From the NCBI RefSeq assembly GCF_009767915.1, contig NZ_WSRP01000015.1, positions 1-64,000 of the forward strand: a stretch of DNA of 64,000 nucleotides. Reading direction: 5' to 3'. The position numbers were made by a program, and so were the translations under genes. Position 1 is the first letter of the stretch; each line of letters starts with the position of its first letter. The DNA is from Parasutterella muris. Its GTDB lineage: Bacteria > Pseudomonadota > Gammaproteobacteria > Burkholderiales > Burkholderiaceae_F. A model generated the notes under the pieces. The model was given only the letters and a program-made list of their open reading frames with translations. It did no database searches and was not told where the DNA came from. Below are positions 1 through 8,252 of this stretch, in pieces.

Positions 1-126
1 TACTACTTCGGTGAAATCGCAGGGAAAAGACGGATGTTATTTGAAGCCCTCGGGGTTCCGGTTCCTGATGCAGAGCCTGAAAAGGCGCAGGTCTACGAAG
101 ACGACGAAGAAGAGACAGACTTCTAA
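1..126 (+). CDS. 3' end of an unidentified gene
   Basis: The first frame is open from the window edge to TAA at 124-126 and gives 41 residues. The visible tail reads ...GEIAGKRRMLFEALGVPVPDAEPEK..., then turns strongly acidic (EDDEEETDF). Acidic C-terminal tails are common on nucleic-acid-binding and ring-forming proteins, but there is too little here to name a family. A stem-loop follows 25 bp downstream. Confidence 0.6.
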   Translation, partial: YYFGEIAGKRRMLFEALGVPVPDAEPEKAQVYEDDEEETDF

Positions 127-151
127 AGAAGATGCCTTCAGATTAAAAGCT

Positions 152-180
152 GAGCCTCTGCTAGAGGCTCTAGATTCTGC
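152..180 (+). terminator. candidate terminator after the first gene
   Basis: GAGCCTCT-GCT-AGAGGCTC forms an 8-bp perfect stem with a 3-nt loop at 152-170. The following tract (tagattctgcaatattt) is only moderately T-rich, so this is a weak intrinsic terminator call. Confidence 0.4.
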
Positions 181-373
181 AATATTTCAGGGCCAAAACG
201 TTTCCGCATCAGAGATTTTTAAATAACGGCCGTATTCAAGATAAACGTCCATAGGAAAAAGTCAGGGGTCATCTTCTGGAAAGAAGAGGGCTTTCTTATG
301 AGGAGAAAAACACGGGACTCGACCCGCACTGGCCGGTGCGGGAAGAGTCCCAGTAAATAAGGAGGATAGTCGT

Positions 374-507
374 ACGACGTTTGAAGAAAAACGACTACTC
401 CCGCTCCTTATCGTGTTAGAGGAATTATCCGTCAATGGTGACATTGTTGTCAACATTGAAGGCTGATAATTGGAGCAGCGGCGCTATTTCGGATTATCAG
501 ACGATAA
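374..507 (+). pseudogene. decayed copy of the 48-aa small hydrophobic ORF
   Basis: Aligned with the intact ORF at 813-959, this copy has ACG where the start ATG should be (374-376) and lacks 13 bp in the middle (134 nt against 147 nt), which shifts the frame. The Shine-Dalgarno, the 3' end through the RIIRR-TAA codons and the terminator are all still recognisable. The start loss and the deletion are independent lesions, so it is unlikely to make the protein. Confidence 0.75.
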
Positions 508-517
508 CGCCGATCGG

Positions 518-556
518 TGCCGGAATGAGTTATTTGTTCCGGCATTTTTTTATTTT
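518..556 (+). terminator. intrinsic terminator of cassette copy 1
   Basis: TGCCGGAA (518-525) pairs with TTCCGGCA (537-544) and is followed by TTTTTTTATTTTATTT. This is a textbook rho-independent terminator directly behind the decayed small ORF. Confidence 0.85.
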
Positions 557-812
557 ATTTTTCAATCTCCGGACACAATCTCAGGCGATTTTTGGATCCA
601 TCATCAGTGGAATAACTTGGTGGGGAAATATTTGTGCAAATATCTCTAAAGTCAAGTACAATTCGCCGATTCTTTATTTGAATTGCTTCTTTTAGAGGCA
701 TAGGCCCTGCAGAAAATGAAAACTTCTAAATTTCCTGCGGGATGAAAAACACGAGACTCGACCCGCACTTGCCGGTGCGGGAAGAGCCCCAGTAAATAAG
801 GAGGATAGTCGT

Positions 813-959
813 ATGACGTTTGAAAATACACGACTACTTCCGCTCCTTATCGTGTTAGAGGAATTATCCGTCAATGGTGACATCGCTGTCAACATTGAAG
901 GCTCTATTTCTCTTGCGATAATTGGAGTAGCGGCGCTATTGCGGATTATCAGACGATAA
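813..959 (+). CDS. 48-aa hydrophobic small protein
   Basis: ATG at 813 sits 8-9 bp behind an AAGGAGGA ribosome-binding site and the frame closes at TAA 957-959. The product starts MTFENTRLLPLLIVLEEL and ends in a hydrophobic helix plus basic tail (SLAIIGVAALLRIIRR). It is therefore a small, probably membrane-associated peptide. It lies between a stem-loop leader and a strong terminator, so it is a self-contained transcription unit. Its size and charge pattern resemble type I toxins or small stress peptides, but I recognise no family. The neighbouring decayed copy shows it has been duplicated. Confidence 0.6.
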   Translation: MTFENTRLLPLLIVLEELSVNGDIAVNIEGSISLAIIGVAALLRIIRR

Positions 960-969
960 CGCCGATCGG

Positions 970-1002
970 TGCCGGAATGAGTTTTTTGTTCCGGCATTTT
1001 TT
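970..1002 (+). terminator. intrinsic terminator of cassette copy 2
   Basis: TGCCGGAA (970-977) pairs with TTCCGGCA (989-996), followed by TTTTTT. It matches the copy 1 terminator apart from loop changes. Confidence 0.85.
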
Positions 1003-1134
1003 ACTGCTTGAAATTAGAGAATACCTCCTTAACGTCATGCATACATCCTACTGCGAACGCCCGGTGCGCCTAAAGACTCGGTTAAGATATCGGAAGCGTA
1101 AAAAAATCAGGATCTCGATTTGAGCCCCTCAAGT

Positions 1135-2262
1135 TTATTTGCGGATTTGATTAGTGACCGCTTTGAACTGCTCTTTAAAGCCGGCATCATAAAGCTGGGA
1201 CAGAGAAGGCGGTTCAAATTCAAAAATCTGTGCCATGTCCTTTTCCGCCTGCGAGATGCAGTCGGCTAACGAAGCGCCGATCTTCATGGTGAGGAAGGTG
1301 TTGAGCGCGATTTCGTAATTAACAGTCGCTTTTGTCTGCAGCTCAATCAGTTCCTTAGCGCGTTTATTCAGATGACGCGTATAGAACTTCACAACTTCAA
1401 GCACCTGACGGTTGATTTCTACGTTGTTCTTTAACGTTGTGCGGGCAGAATCCGCAAGATCGGGCAGGGCAAGCTTTTCCTCGGCCTTGTTGATCTGACG
1501 GAATGCCTGCTGCTCGATGCCGGCGATCTGCTTCAGGTAGACCTTGCCGATTCTGTCGAGTGCGCGATTGATGGCTTCCAGATAAAGTCTGGAACACATC
1601 ATGTAGAAACCGGCGTAGGTTTTGGAGAGTTCCGGAGTTGCGCTGCTTTCAGAGAGCTGCGCTTCCAAACGGCTGAAGATTTGGCTGACCACGTCGGCAA
1701 CCGACAGAACGGATGCAATATCTTCTCCGTCCACGCTTTCAAGCAGACTCTCAAGCTGACCGCTTTCCATCTTTACGCCCCGGGCGTGCAGAGAGCTAAG
1801 CGCTTTCTTGGAAAGTTCGGCAATACGGCTCTCGTCGGATGCGATCTTCGCCTTTCCCTGTGAGATTTTTTCTTTCAGCTTGTTCTGAGAAAAATTAAGC
1901 GGGTTCCAGCTTTTTTTAGGAGCGGCGATTAAATCCTTTTCCCACTCAATGACCTGTTTCTGTCGCTTGCTAATGTCTTTGCGAATTGAGGAAACCTGAG
2001 TAAGAAGCATCATTACTTCGTTGGAAAACATCTCGTGGAAGCATTCGGTGCAGATTCTCTTGATCGCAGGTTCCTGATAGACATAACGTCTGACGAAGCT
2101 TCCGCCCTGCGGATGAACTTCCTGAGCGATCAGATCGACGCCTCTCTCAAGCTTGGGCCTTAAATTAGACCAAGTCTTCTCGAACGTCTGGGAAGAGAAA
2201 ACCGCTCTTTCCAAAGCAAAGTAGAGAGGATATGTAACTATCATTCGAACAGGTGCCAGCAT
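1135..2262 (-). CDS. hypothetical coiled-coil protein
   Basis: About 375 residues with no signal peptide and no clear transmembrane segment. The centre (roughly residues 90-160) is Lys/Glu/Gln-rich heptad-like sequence (SSIRKDISKRQKQVIEWEK), and a second helical stretch precedes the C-terminus. The frame is open upstream to a TTG at 2313. I prefer the ATG at 2262 (MLAPVRMIVTYPLYF), though neither start has a strong ribosome-binding site. One Cys pair (ICTECF) near residue 85 could bind a metal. I do not recognise the family. It stands alone, with the secreted peptidase diverging on the other side. Confidence 0.65.
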   Translation of the reverse strand: MLAPVRMIVTYPLYFALERAVFSSQTFEKTWSNLRPKLERGVDLIAQEVHPQGGSFVRRYVYQEPAIKRICTECFHEMFSNEVMMLLTQVSSIRKDISKRQKQVIEWEKDLIAAPKKSWNPLNFSQNKLKEKISQGKAKIASDESRIAELSKKALSSLHARGVKMESGQLESLLESVDGEDIASVLSVADVVSQIFSRLEAQLSESSATPELSKTYAGFYMMCSRLYLEAINRALDRIGKVYLKQIAGIEQQAFRQINKAEEKLALPDLADSARTTLKNNVEINRQVLEVVKFYTRHLNKRAKELIELQTKATVNYEIALNTFLTMKIGASLADCISQAEKDMAQIFEFEPPSLSQLYDAGFKEQFKAVTNQIRK

Positions 2263-2524
2263 CGTTATTCTTTCATCATTTGCTCGAGACTCAATCAGTC
2301 CCGATACCAACAATATGCCTATCTTAACTGATCGTCAGCTTAAAAAACTTCAGGCGAGTGGAATTTGCATTGATACCGGAGAAGTTTCATAAGACAAACT
2401 TTTGAGCTTACATAGCCTTTAAATAATAAGAGCATTAAAAGAAGTATGTGCATGCCAGGGGGTTTAGCTTTATTTACAAGCCAAGTAGAATGCCTGCATA
2501 ACCGGTATTTACTAAGGAGGAACA

Positions 2525-4219
2525 ATGCCGATGAAATATACATTATTGGCCTCGCTGCTGGCGGCCGCGTGTGCGGTTCAGGCCGCCGTGCCTGAGGTGA
2601 GCTCCCAGGCCGAGCAGTCAGCCGCTCAGATCAGCTCTGATCCGATTATGCAGAAAATATTAATAGAGGCGATGAGCCCCGAGGGTCAGAAGTGGCGCTT
2701 TAACACGCAGATGGAAATTACGCGAATTGCTTCTCCTTCACGCAGCGAAATGCGTCGCCAGAAAGAAATCATGCGCCGCTTTGTTGAGGAGTGGGGCTTT
2801 ACGCCTGAGGAAGTTGTCACACGCCTTGACGGTGTATTGCCAGGCGCGGGACTTCAAAAGGTTGACGGGCTTCCTGTGTACAACGCCTGTGTCCGTATCC
2901 CGGGTACCTACGCCTTTCAAAAGGATGCGCAGTCCTATAAAGGACAATTTCCGAAAGTTCTTCTTGAAGGCCACATTGATACGGTAAATCCGCCGGTTCT
3001 TCCGCCGGAGTCCTCGCCTTATATGCCGGTAAAGCTTCAGCCTTCTGCTCAGCAGCTCGTTAAGACACCCAAAGAGCTTGAAGCGCTTGCGGATGAACTG
3101 CACTTTGATGAGAAGGGCAGAATCATTGAAGATGAAAACTACCGCAAAGCCTATAAGCGCTATCAGGATTACGAATCAGCTCAGAAAGAGGGCGCCTACA
3201 GAATTTATGTGCCGGGCTATAACGACGCGATGATCAACACCGCCGCTGTCATGCAGATGGCGTATCTCATGCACAAATACGGTGTTAAGCCGGTTTATGA
3301 CGTTTGGGTCTGCGGGACCGTGGGTGAAGAAGGCAAAGGCAATCTTGCGGGCATGAAGCAGCTCTACGGCTATAACCAGGACACGGGCAAAGGCAATAAT
3401 GCCCTTAACTTTGTAGCGAACGTGGGTGCGGACAGCACTTCTCCAAAATCGGGTACGGTCAATTATCTCGGTTCTTACCGTTTTGAAATCAAGTACACGG
3501 AACCGGCAGGCCTCAAAATTGACGCAAAAGGTCCTTCGGCAATGATGGCGATGTCACGTGCGATTGAGAGAATTTCGAATCTCAAAACACCGTGGGATGC
3601 CGATAAGAAAGCGGAAAGAACAACCTACACCGTGGGTGTCGGCAGCTGCGAACAGGCAAAACCCGGCGAGCGCAGTCAGTCCTGCACGCTGCTTGTGGAT
3701 ATGAGAAGCCCGACACCTGGACCGTTAAACGACATTCGCGCCAAGATCGAACCTGTCTTCCAAAAAGCGATGGACGAGGAAAACGCTAAATTCGGGTTGA
3801 AGAATACGGATCCGAAAGCGGTGAAGATGGAACTGGTCTGGTTCGGAGATCGTCCCGCGCATCAGAGAAAGAACTACAACGACGGTGTAATGCAGGCGTA
3901 TTGGCAGTCAGCTAAAACGGTCGGCATTGATGAAAGAAAAAAACTCAACGAGAGAGCTTCTTCTTTGAATGACAACGTTCCGGCCGCGGTCGGCGTACCC
4001 ACCGTTAATATCAACGTCGGCACGAACGCAGGCGGTGGCGGCGGGCATGCCTGGTACGAATGGGGAATCCCCGGAAACGGCGAAGATGAAGGCAAACGTG
4101 TTTACCGCATGATTCTGATGGGACTGATGAACGCGGGCTTTAATACTTCTGACGGTAAAGTGGTTCAGCCGCTTGTCGGACCGGTCGGAAACAGAACAAC
4201 CGAAGACATTTATAAGTAG
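2525..4219 (+). CDS. secreted M20-family metallopeptidase
   Basis: A 564-residue exported zinc amidohydrolase/peptidase. Residues 1-20 form a signal peptide (hydrophobic core LLASLLAAACAV, likely cleavage after VQA). M20 metal-site motifs are in order: GHIDTV (H150, D152), GYNDAM (D234), GEEGKG (E268/E269) and a late His in GGGGHAWYEWG near residue 508. The internal lid/dimerisation region (about 325-440) lacks the GGHS signature typical of the family. AAGGAGG at 2514-2520 suits either ATG 2525 or ATG 2531 (MKYTLL). The next gene encodes a separate lid-like domain, suggesting the two act together in the periplasm. The substrate, probably peptides, is not predictable. Confidence 0.85.
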   Translation: MPMKYTLLASLLAAACAVQAAVPEVSSQAEQSAAQISSDPIMQKILIEAMSPEGQKWRFNTQMEITRIASPSRSEMRRQKEIMRRFVEEWGFTPEEVVTRLDGVLPGAGLQKVDGLPVYNACVRIPGTYAFQKDAQSYKGQFPKVLLEGHIDTVNPPVLPPESSPYMPVKLQPSAQQLVKTPKELEALADELHFDEKGRIIEDENYRKAYKRYQDYESAQKEGAYRIYVPGYNDAMINTAAVMQMAYLMHKYGVKPVYDVWVCGTVGEEGKGNLAGMKQLYGYNQDTGKGNNALNFVANVGADSTSPKSGTVNYLGSYRFEIKYTEPAGLKIDAKGPSAMMAMSRAIERISNLKTPWDADKKAERTTYTVGVGSCEQAKPGERSQSCTLLVDMRSPTPGPLNDIRAKIEPVFQKAMDEENAKFGLKNTDPKAVKMELVWFGDRPAHQRKNYNDGVMQAYWQSAKTVGIDERKKLNERASSLNDNVPAAVGVPTVNINVGTNAGGGGGHAWYEWGIPGNGEDEGKRVYRMILMGLMNAGFNTSDGKVVQPLVGPVGNRTTEDIYK

Positions 4220-4228
4220 GAGACAGTT

Positions 4229-4630
4229 ATGAAAAAATCTCTCATTCTTATCGCGCTCGGACTTTTTAGCGCGGGCGCTTCGGCTGCGACCTACGAAGTC
4301 TCGATCACAGGCCCCGGCGGACACTCCAACGGAAATTACGGCAACACAAATGCAGTCCATGCGGGCAGCAGAGCCGTTCTGCAGATAGAAAAACTGCTTC
4401 CGTGCGCGTCGATGAGCAGCTTTAAAGGCGGCGCGACCGTAAACGCGATCGCTGCCGACGCCGCTTTTTTAGTGAACACCGACGGCTGCGGCGCAAACGC
4501 GCTTGAGACACTGACTCAGGCGGTTAAAGCGGGCGTTGATCTCGAAAACAATTTCCGAGGTGTTAAACTGGGCGACATGGTCCGCGGATTCCCTGCCGAC
4601 ATCAAGTTCAGCATTAAAGAGCTGAAGTAA
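4229..4630 (+). CDS. secreted stand-alone M20 dimerisation-domain protein
   Basis: 133 residues with a signal peptide (MKKSLILIALGLFSAGASA). The mature part reads YEVSITGPGGHSNG, then AVHAGSRAV and GGATVNAIAADA. This is the pattern of the M20 peptidase lid/dimerisation domain, including the GGHS histidine that contributes to the partner active site in that family. The catalytic domain is missing altogether. It begins 9 bp after the M20 peptidase stop, in the same operon. I infer it is a detached lid or a binding subunit for that peptidase; a duplicated and truncated peptidase gene is the alternative. Confidence 0.75.
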   Translation: MKKSLILIALGLFSAGASAATYEVSITGPGGHSNGNYGNTNAVHAGSRAVLQIEKLLPCASMSSFKGGATVNAIAADAAFLVNTDGCGANALETLTQAVKAGVDLENNFRGVKLGDMVRGFPADIKFSIKELK

Positions 4631-4656
4631 GACCTTTAAAAGTCTTGCTGACGAAA

Positions 4657-4697
4657 GGCGAAGGCCCTAAAAAAGTGGGCTTTCGCCTATTTAGTTT
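4657..4697 (+). terminator. terminator of the M20 operon
   Basis: GGCGAAGGCCC (4657-4667) pairs with GGGCTTTCGCC (4677-4687) with one G-T wobble, followed by tatttagttt. Confidence 0.75.
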
Positions 4698-4745
4698 GTA
4701 ATGAAGGTCTAAAATTTCCGCTGAGTTTCATAGGAGTATTTCATC

Positions 4746-5441
4746 GTGAAAGCAGTAGTTCTGAGCAGCGGCGGAGTGGACAGCACAACATGCGTCGCAA
4801 TGGCGGTCAACGAACTCGGTTCCGCAAATGTCGTCACACTTTCCTTCAAGTACGGTCAAAGGCACGAGAAGGAGCTGGAAAGTGCGCAAAAGATTGCCGA
4901 CTTCTACGGTTTGGCGCATTACGTATACGATTTAACGTCCATTTTTGCTTACAGCGACTGCTCGCTGCTTTCTTCGAGCAAAGAGAAGCCGGAGCATATG
5001 AGTTACGCCGATCAGATCGCGCGTGACGGAGAAGGCAAAGTCTCGACTTATGTACCGTTTAGAAACGGACTGATGCTGTCGGCGGCAGCCGCGCTGGCCC
5101 AGTCGCTCTATCCGGAAGAAGAATGCGGCATCTGGATCGGCGCGCATGCCGATGATGCGGCGGGCAACGCATATGCGGACTGCTCTGTCGCCTTTAACGA
5201 GTCCATGGGACGCGCGATCAGCATCGGCACCTATGAGCTGGTGAAGCTTCATGCGCCGCTTAATCGTCTGAACAAAGCTCAGGTGGTCGCTGAGGGCTTA
5301 AAACTCGGCGTTCCGTATGATCTTACCTGGTCCTGTTATGAAGGCGGGGAGAAGGCGTGCGGCAAATGCGCGACCTGTATTGATCGTCTTGCCGCGTTCC
5401 GTGCCAACGGATGTGAAGATCCGATTGACTATGAGGACTGA
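4746..5441 (+). CDS. queC: 7-cyano-7-deazaguanine synthase QueC
   Basis: A 231-residue cytoplasmic ATP-dependent enzyme. It converts 7-carboxy-7-deazaguanine to preQ0 in queuosine tRNA modification. The ATP-pyrophosphatase loop is at the N-terminus (SSGGVDSTT, residues 7-15) and the zinc-binding cysteines sit near the C-terminus (SCYEGGEKACGKCATCID). Length is normal for QueC. It starts at GTG 4746 behind AGGAGT. Its stop overlaps the ATG of a decayed EamA transporter (TGATG). No preQ1 riboswitch could be made out in the 50-bp leader. No other queuosine genes are in view. Confidence 0.93.
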   Translation: MKAVVLSSGGVDSTTCVAMAVNELGSANVVTLSFKYGQRHEKELESAQKIADFYGLAHYVYDLTSIFAYSDCSLLSSSKEKPEHMSYADQIARDGEGKVSTYVPFRNGLMLSAAAALAQSLYPEEECGIWIGAHADDAAGNAYADCSVAFNESMGRAISIGTYELVKLHAPLNRLNKAQVVAEGLKLGVPYDLTWSCYEGGEKACGKCATCIDRLAAFRANGCEDPIDYED

Positions 5442-6314
5442 TGAGTTCAGCAGCGCTTGCCTTGGTGGTCCTGGCCGCGGTGCTTCACGCGCTGGAACTT
5501 CGTTTCTAAAAAGAGCGCAGCCGGCTCTGAATTTGTTCTTCTGTACGAAATCTTTGCGCTTCTGATTTACTTTCCGCTTTTGTTTTTTGCGGACTTCAAT
5601 AAGCTCACACGCCTGCCGATCGAAGGGTGACTGCTGATTGTATTAAGCGCTTTGCTGCATGTCATATACACGGTTGTGCTGCAGACCGGCTACCGAAAGG
5701 CGGATTACTTCGTGGTGTATCCGACCGCGAGAGGGACGGGACCCGCGCTGACGGCTTTAGTGGCGGTCTGTGTTTTTGGAGAGGAGCTTTCCGCGCTCGG
5801 CGTCATCGGGATTTGCGCAGTCCTTGCCGGTATTGTGTTTTTAGCGATGCCGAACAGGGACAAGACGATTAAAGGCGGTTTGGGAAGCGGTGTGTTCTGG
5901 GGGCTTTTAACCGGATTCTTCATCGCTTCTTATTCCAGTCTGGACGGGTTTGCGATTCAGCTTCTCGGAATGGCGCCCCTTATCCATTACGAGCCCGGAA
6001 TGTTTGTCCGTCTGCTTTTTCTTGGGCCGCCGGTTTTACTGCGCCCGTTCGCTCGAGCGGCCTTTAAGGAAGATCTGCAGAAGCGCTGGAAATACGCGCT
6101 CTTTATTGGCGCGGCTCATCCTGCCGCATACCTGCTGGTACTCTTTGCGCTGCTGTATGCGCCGTTGGCTTATGTCGCACCGACTCGAGAGATTTCGATG
6201 CTGCTTGCGCTTTTCATTGGCGCGGCGGCCTTAAAAGAAAAAGTCACCTCGCATAAGATTTTCGGGGTGGTCTGTATGCTTGCGGGCGTCATTCTGCTCG
6301 CGCTCGCGAAGTGA
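5441..6314 (+). pseudogene. EamA-family transporter, two lesions
   Basis: ATG at 5441 opens MSSAALALVVLAAVLHAL. The frame is then lost where family members usually read HALWNFVSKKS: a 2-nt loss near 5500 sends it into an early TAA. The correct frame continues FVSKKSAAGSEFVLLYE to a TGA at about 5628 (LPIEG-stop-LLIVLS), where TGG (Trp) is expected. It then stays open from 5652 to 6314 through the remaining membrane segments. One frameshift plus one nonsense change indicates a pseudogene; sequencing error at two separate sites is less likely. It would have been a ten-helix drug/metabolite transporter, apparently co-transcribed with queC. Confidence 0.8.
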
Positions 6315-6629
6315 GCGGCTCCGGGAGCGCCGATAGACGCTTAGAAGGACGATTATTTTTTTGTTGTCCTGTTCCCTGATTGTCTGCGAGATAACTGAGC
6401 CAATTTTTTGCAGGTCGAATGAGCGGCTGACAGACTTTGAATCGGCAAAGATCTGCGGTGTGAACTGATAGAAAAAAGTTAAGGAGCTCAGCGGATTTGA
6501 ATGATTAAGGGCGAGTCAAACTCGGATAAACGCTCATACACTTGTAAATAAAGTGATTCGGTGTGTACCATAACGCAGGTAGATTGATGAAAATCCAATA
6601 CCTCAAACGCATGGGAAAAGGAGCAGCGG
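6315..6629 (+). other. intergenic region upstream of the FGGY kinase
   Basis: 315 bp without a supported gene. There is a GC-rich stretch just after the EamA pseudogene and an AT-rich run before the kinase ribosome-binding site. I see no recognisable riboswitch or operator. It presumably carries the kinase promoter. Confidence 0.4.
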
Positions 6630-8189
6630 ATGCCAAAGCTTTATCTCGGATTTGACGCCGGTACACAGAGTGTCAAAGTCTCGGTGTATGACGAAAACCT
6701 CAATAATCTGACCTCCCAGAGTCTTCCTACGATTCTTCGCTATCCGAATCCCGGCTGGGTAGAAATGGATCTGGATGAATTTCTGGATATCACCATTCGA
6801 TGCATCAAGCGCTGTATGGAAGACATTAAGGCGCTCGGCTACGATCCCAAAGACATTCGGGCCGTGATGGGCGACGGCATTATCTGCGGTATTGCGGGCG
6901 TTAATGAAGAGGGCGACGCGATTACGCCTTACGTGAACTATCTGGATACCAGAACCGAAGAGGACGTTCGCTATATCAATTCTCTGGACTTGGATATTTG
7001 GAATAAAGAAACCGGCAACCCTCAGGCCTCGACTATGTTCCCGGCAATGTTTGCGCGCTGGTTCCTGAAAAACAGCACCAAGTTCCAGCAACAGGGCGTT
7101 AAGTTCATGCACAACGCGCCGTATATCCTCGCGCATCTCGCGGGGCTTAAGGGCAAGGACGCGTTTATTGACTGGGGCGCCATGTCCGGCTGGGGTATGG
7201 GCTACAACGTTATGAAAAAAGAGTGGTCGGACGAGCAGCTTGAGATTCTCGGCATTGATAAGCGCTATATGCCGCGTATTGTGAAGCCCTGGGACATCAT
7301 CGGGCATCTGTCGCCCGAGATGGCAGAAAGAACCGGTCTTGCCGCGGGTACACCGATTTGCGGCGGCGCGGGCGACACCATGCAGTCCATGATCGGCTCC
7401 GGCAACTACGAAGCAGGCAAGGGCGTGGACGTCGCAGGTACCTGCGCGATGTTCTGTGTCTCTACAAAAGGGATTATTCCGGAGCTCAGCCAAAAGGGTA
7501 TGAATCTCATCTTTAATTCCGGATCTCTTCCCGATACCTATTTCTATTGGGGCATGATCCGCACCGGCGGTCTTGCGCTCAGATGGTTTAAGGATTCGGT
7601 CTGCCACAAGGCGAACGACGCGGTCTATTACACGGATTTGAGCGAGCGGGCAGCTAAAGTCCCCGCCGGTTCCAACGGTGTACTCTTTGTTCCATATCTG
7701 ACGGGCGGACAGGATGAGAACGCGAAGAAGTGCGGATGTTTTCTCGGACTGACGCTTGAAGACGATCAGGCGGTGATGTGGCGCTCTGTTCTGGAGTCCA
7801 TCGGATACGACTACATGGAGATCTGCGACTATTACAGAGCGGCCGGTGTCAATCTTGACCGTATTACCGTGACGGAAGGCGGAAGCCGCGACTCGCTGTG
7901 GAATCAGATTAAATCCGACATGCTGGACGCGGAAGTCGTGCGCTATAAGAACAAAGGCGGCGCGGTCGTGACGAACTGCCTCTTTGCCGCTTATGCCGCC
8001 GGAGACGTGAAGGAGATTATTCCGGAACTTGAGAAGATTCTGGTGGTTGATGAAGAATATGCGCCGCGCGAAGAAAAAACCAAGCTTTACAGAGAAGTTT
8101 ACGGCGTTCAGAAAAAGCTCATTAAGGAAGAAATGAATGAAGCTTTTGCTGAGCTGTGGCGCGTTAAGAAGATTCTGAAACCGGAATAA
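6630..8189 (+). CDS. FGGY-family carbohydrate kinase (xylulokinase-like)
   Basis: A 519-residue cytoplasmic sugar kinase that phosphorylates a sugar or polyol with ATP. The N-terminal phosphate-binding motif is DAGTQSVKVSVYD (residues 8-20). The second actin-fold domain contains PYLTGGQDENAKKCGCFLGL and the TEGGSRDSLWNQIKSD adenosine-site region. Length is typical for the family. ATG 6630 follows AAGGAGC. The sugar cannot be told from sequence; xylulose-type substrates are the default. No transporter or isomerase sits beside it, so it is a single-gene unit ending at the terminator at 8214. Confidence 0.85.
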   Translation: MPKLYLGFDAGTQSVKVSVYDENLNNLTSQSLPTILRYPNPGWVEMDLDEFLDITIRCIKRCMEDIKALGYDPKDIRAVMGDGIICGIAGVNEEGDAITPYVNYLDTRTEEDVRYINSLDLDIWNKETGNPQASTMFPAMFARWFLKNSTKFQQQGVKFMHNAPYILAHLAGLKGKDAFIDWGAMSGWGMGYNVMKKEWSDEQLEILGIDKRYMPRIVKPWDIIGHLSPEMAERTGLAAGTPICGGAGDTMQSMIGSGNYEAGKGVDVAGTCAMFCVSTKGIIPELSQKGMNLIFNSGSLPDTYFYWGMIRTGGLALRWFKDSVCHKANDAVYYTDLSERAAKVPAGSNGVLFVPYLTGGQDENAKKCGCFLGLTLEDDQAVMWRSVLESIGYDYMEICDYYRAAGVNLDRITVTEGGSRDSLWNQIKSDMLDAEVVRYKNKGGAVVTNCLFAAYAAGDVKEIIPELEKILVVDEEYAPREEKTKLYREVYGVQKKLIKEEMNEAFAELWRVKKILKPE

Positions 8190-8213
8190 CCGCTTTTTTG
8201 AATTTCTGATTAG

Positions 8214-8252
8214 AATCCCGCCGAGATGAAAGTCTTTGGCGGGATTGTCTTA
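8214..8252 (+). terminator. terminator between convergent genes
   Basis: AATCCCGCC (8214-8222) pairs perfectly with GGCGGGATT (8238-8246), followed by GTCTTATTCTTCTT. It lies between the kinase and the opposing YolD-like gene. Confidence 0.85.

Larger units (their letters stand above)
304..556 (+). repeat. direct repeat, copy 1 (decayed cassette)
   Basis: This ~250-bp unit recurs at 744-1002 with high identity across leader, ORF and terminator. The leader folds into nested stems: outer GGGACTC (314-320) with GAGTCCC (345-351), inner CCCGCAC (323-329) with GTGCGGG (336-342). An AAGGAGGA Shine-Dalgarno follows. The ORF in this copy is broken (see pseudogene 374-507) although leader and terminator are well kept. 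Confidence 0.85.
744..1002 (+). repeat. direct repeat, copy 2 (intact cassette)
   Basis: Second copy of the 304-556 unit. The inner leader stem CCCGCAC (762-768)/GTGCGGG (775-781) is preserved. The outer stem (GAGACTC against GAGCCCC) has two mismatches, so copy 1 keeps the better leader fold while copy 2 keeps the better ORF. Sequence upstream of the two copies is unrelated, which puts the repeat boundary at the leader. Confidence 0.85.

Noticed and set aside
11-226. 71-aa frame starting MKSQGKDG
   Set aside because: It shadows the real C-terminal coding frame 1-126 and runs through the stem-loop beyond it; the product is a low-complexity Lys/Arg mix.
2315-2392. 25-codon frame MPILTDRQLKKLQASG, reminiscent of an integrase N-terminus
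   Set aside because: No ribosome-binding site, very short and no continuation in other frames; not enough to call an integrase relic.
4631-4745. preQ1 riboswitch ahead of queC
   Set aside because: The leader is mostly the M20 operon terminator; no preQ1 aptamer features could be recognised.
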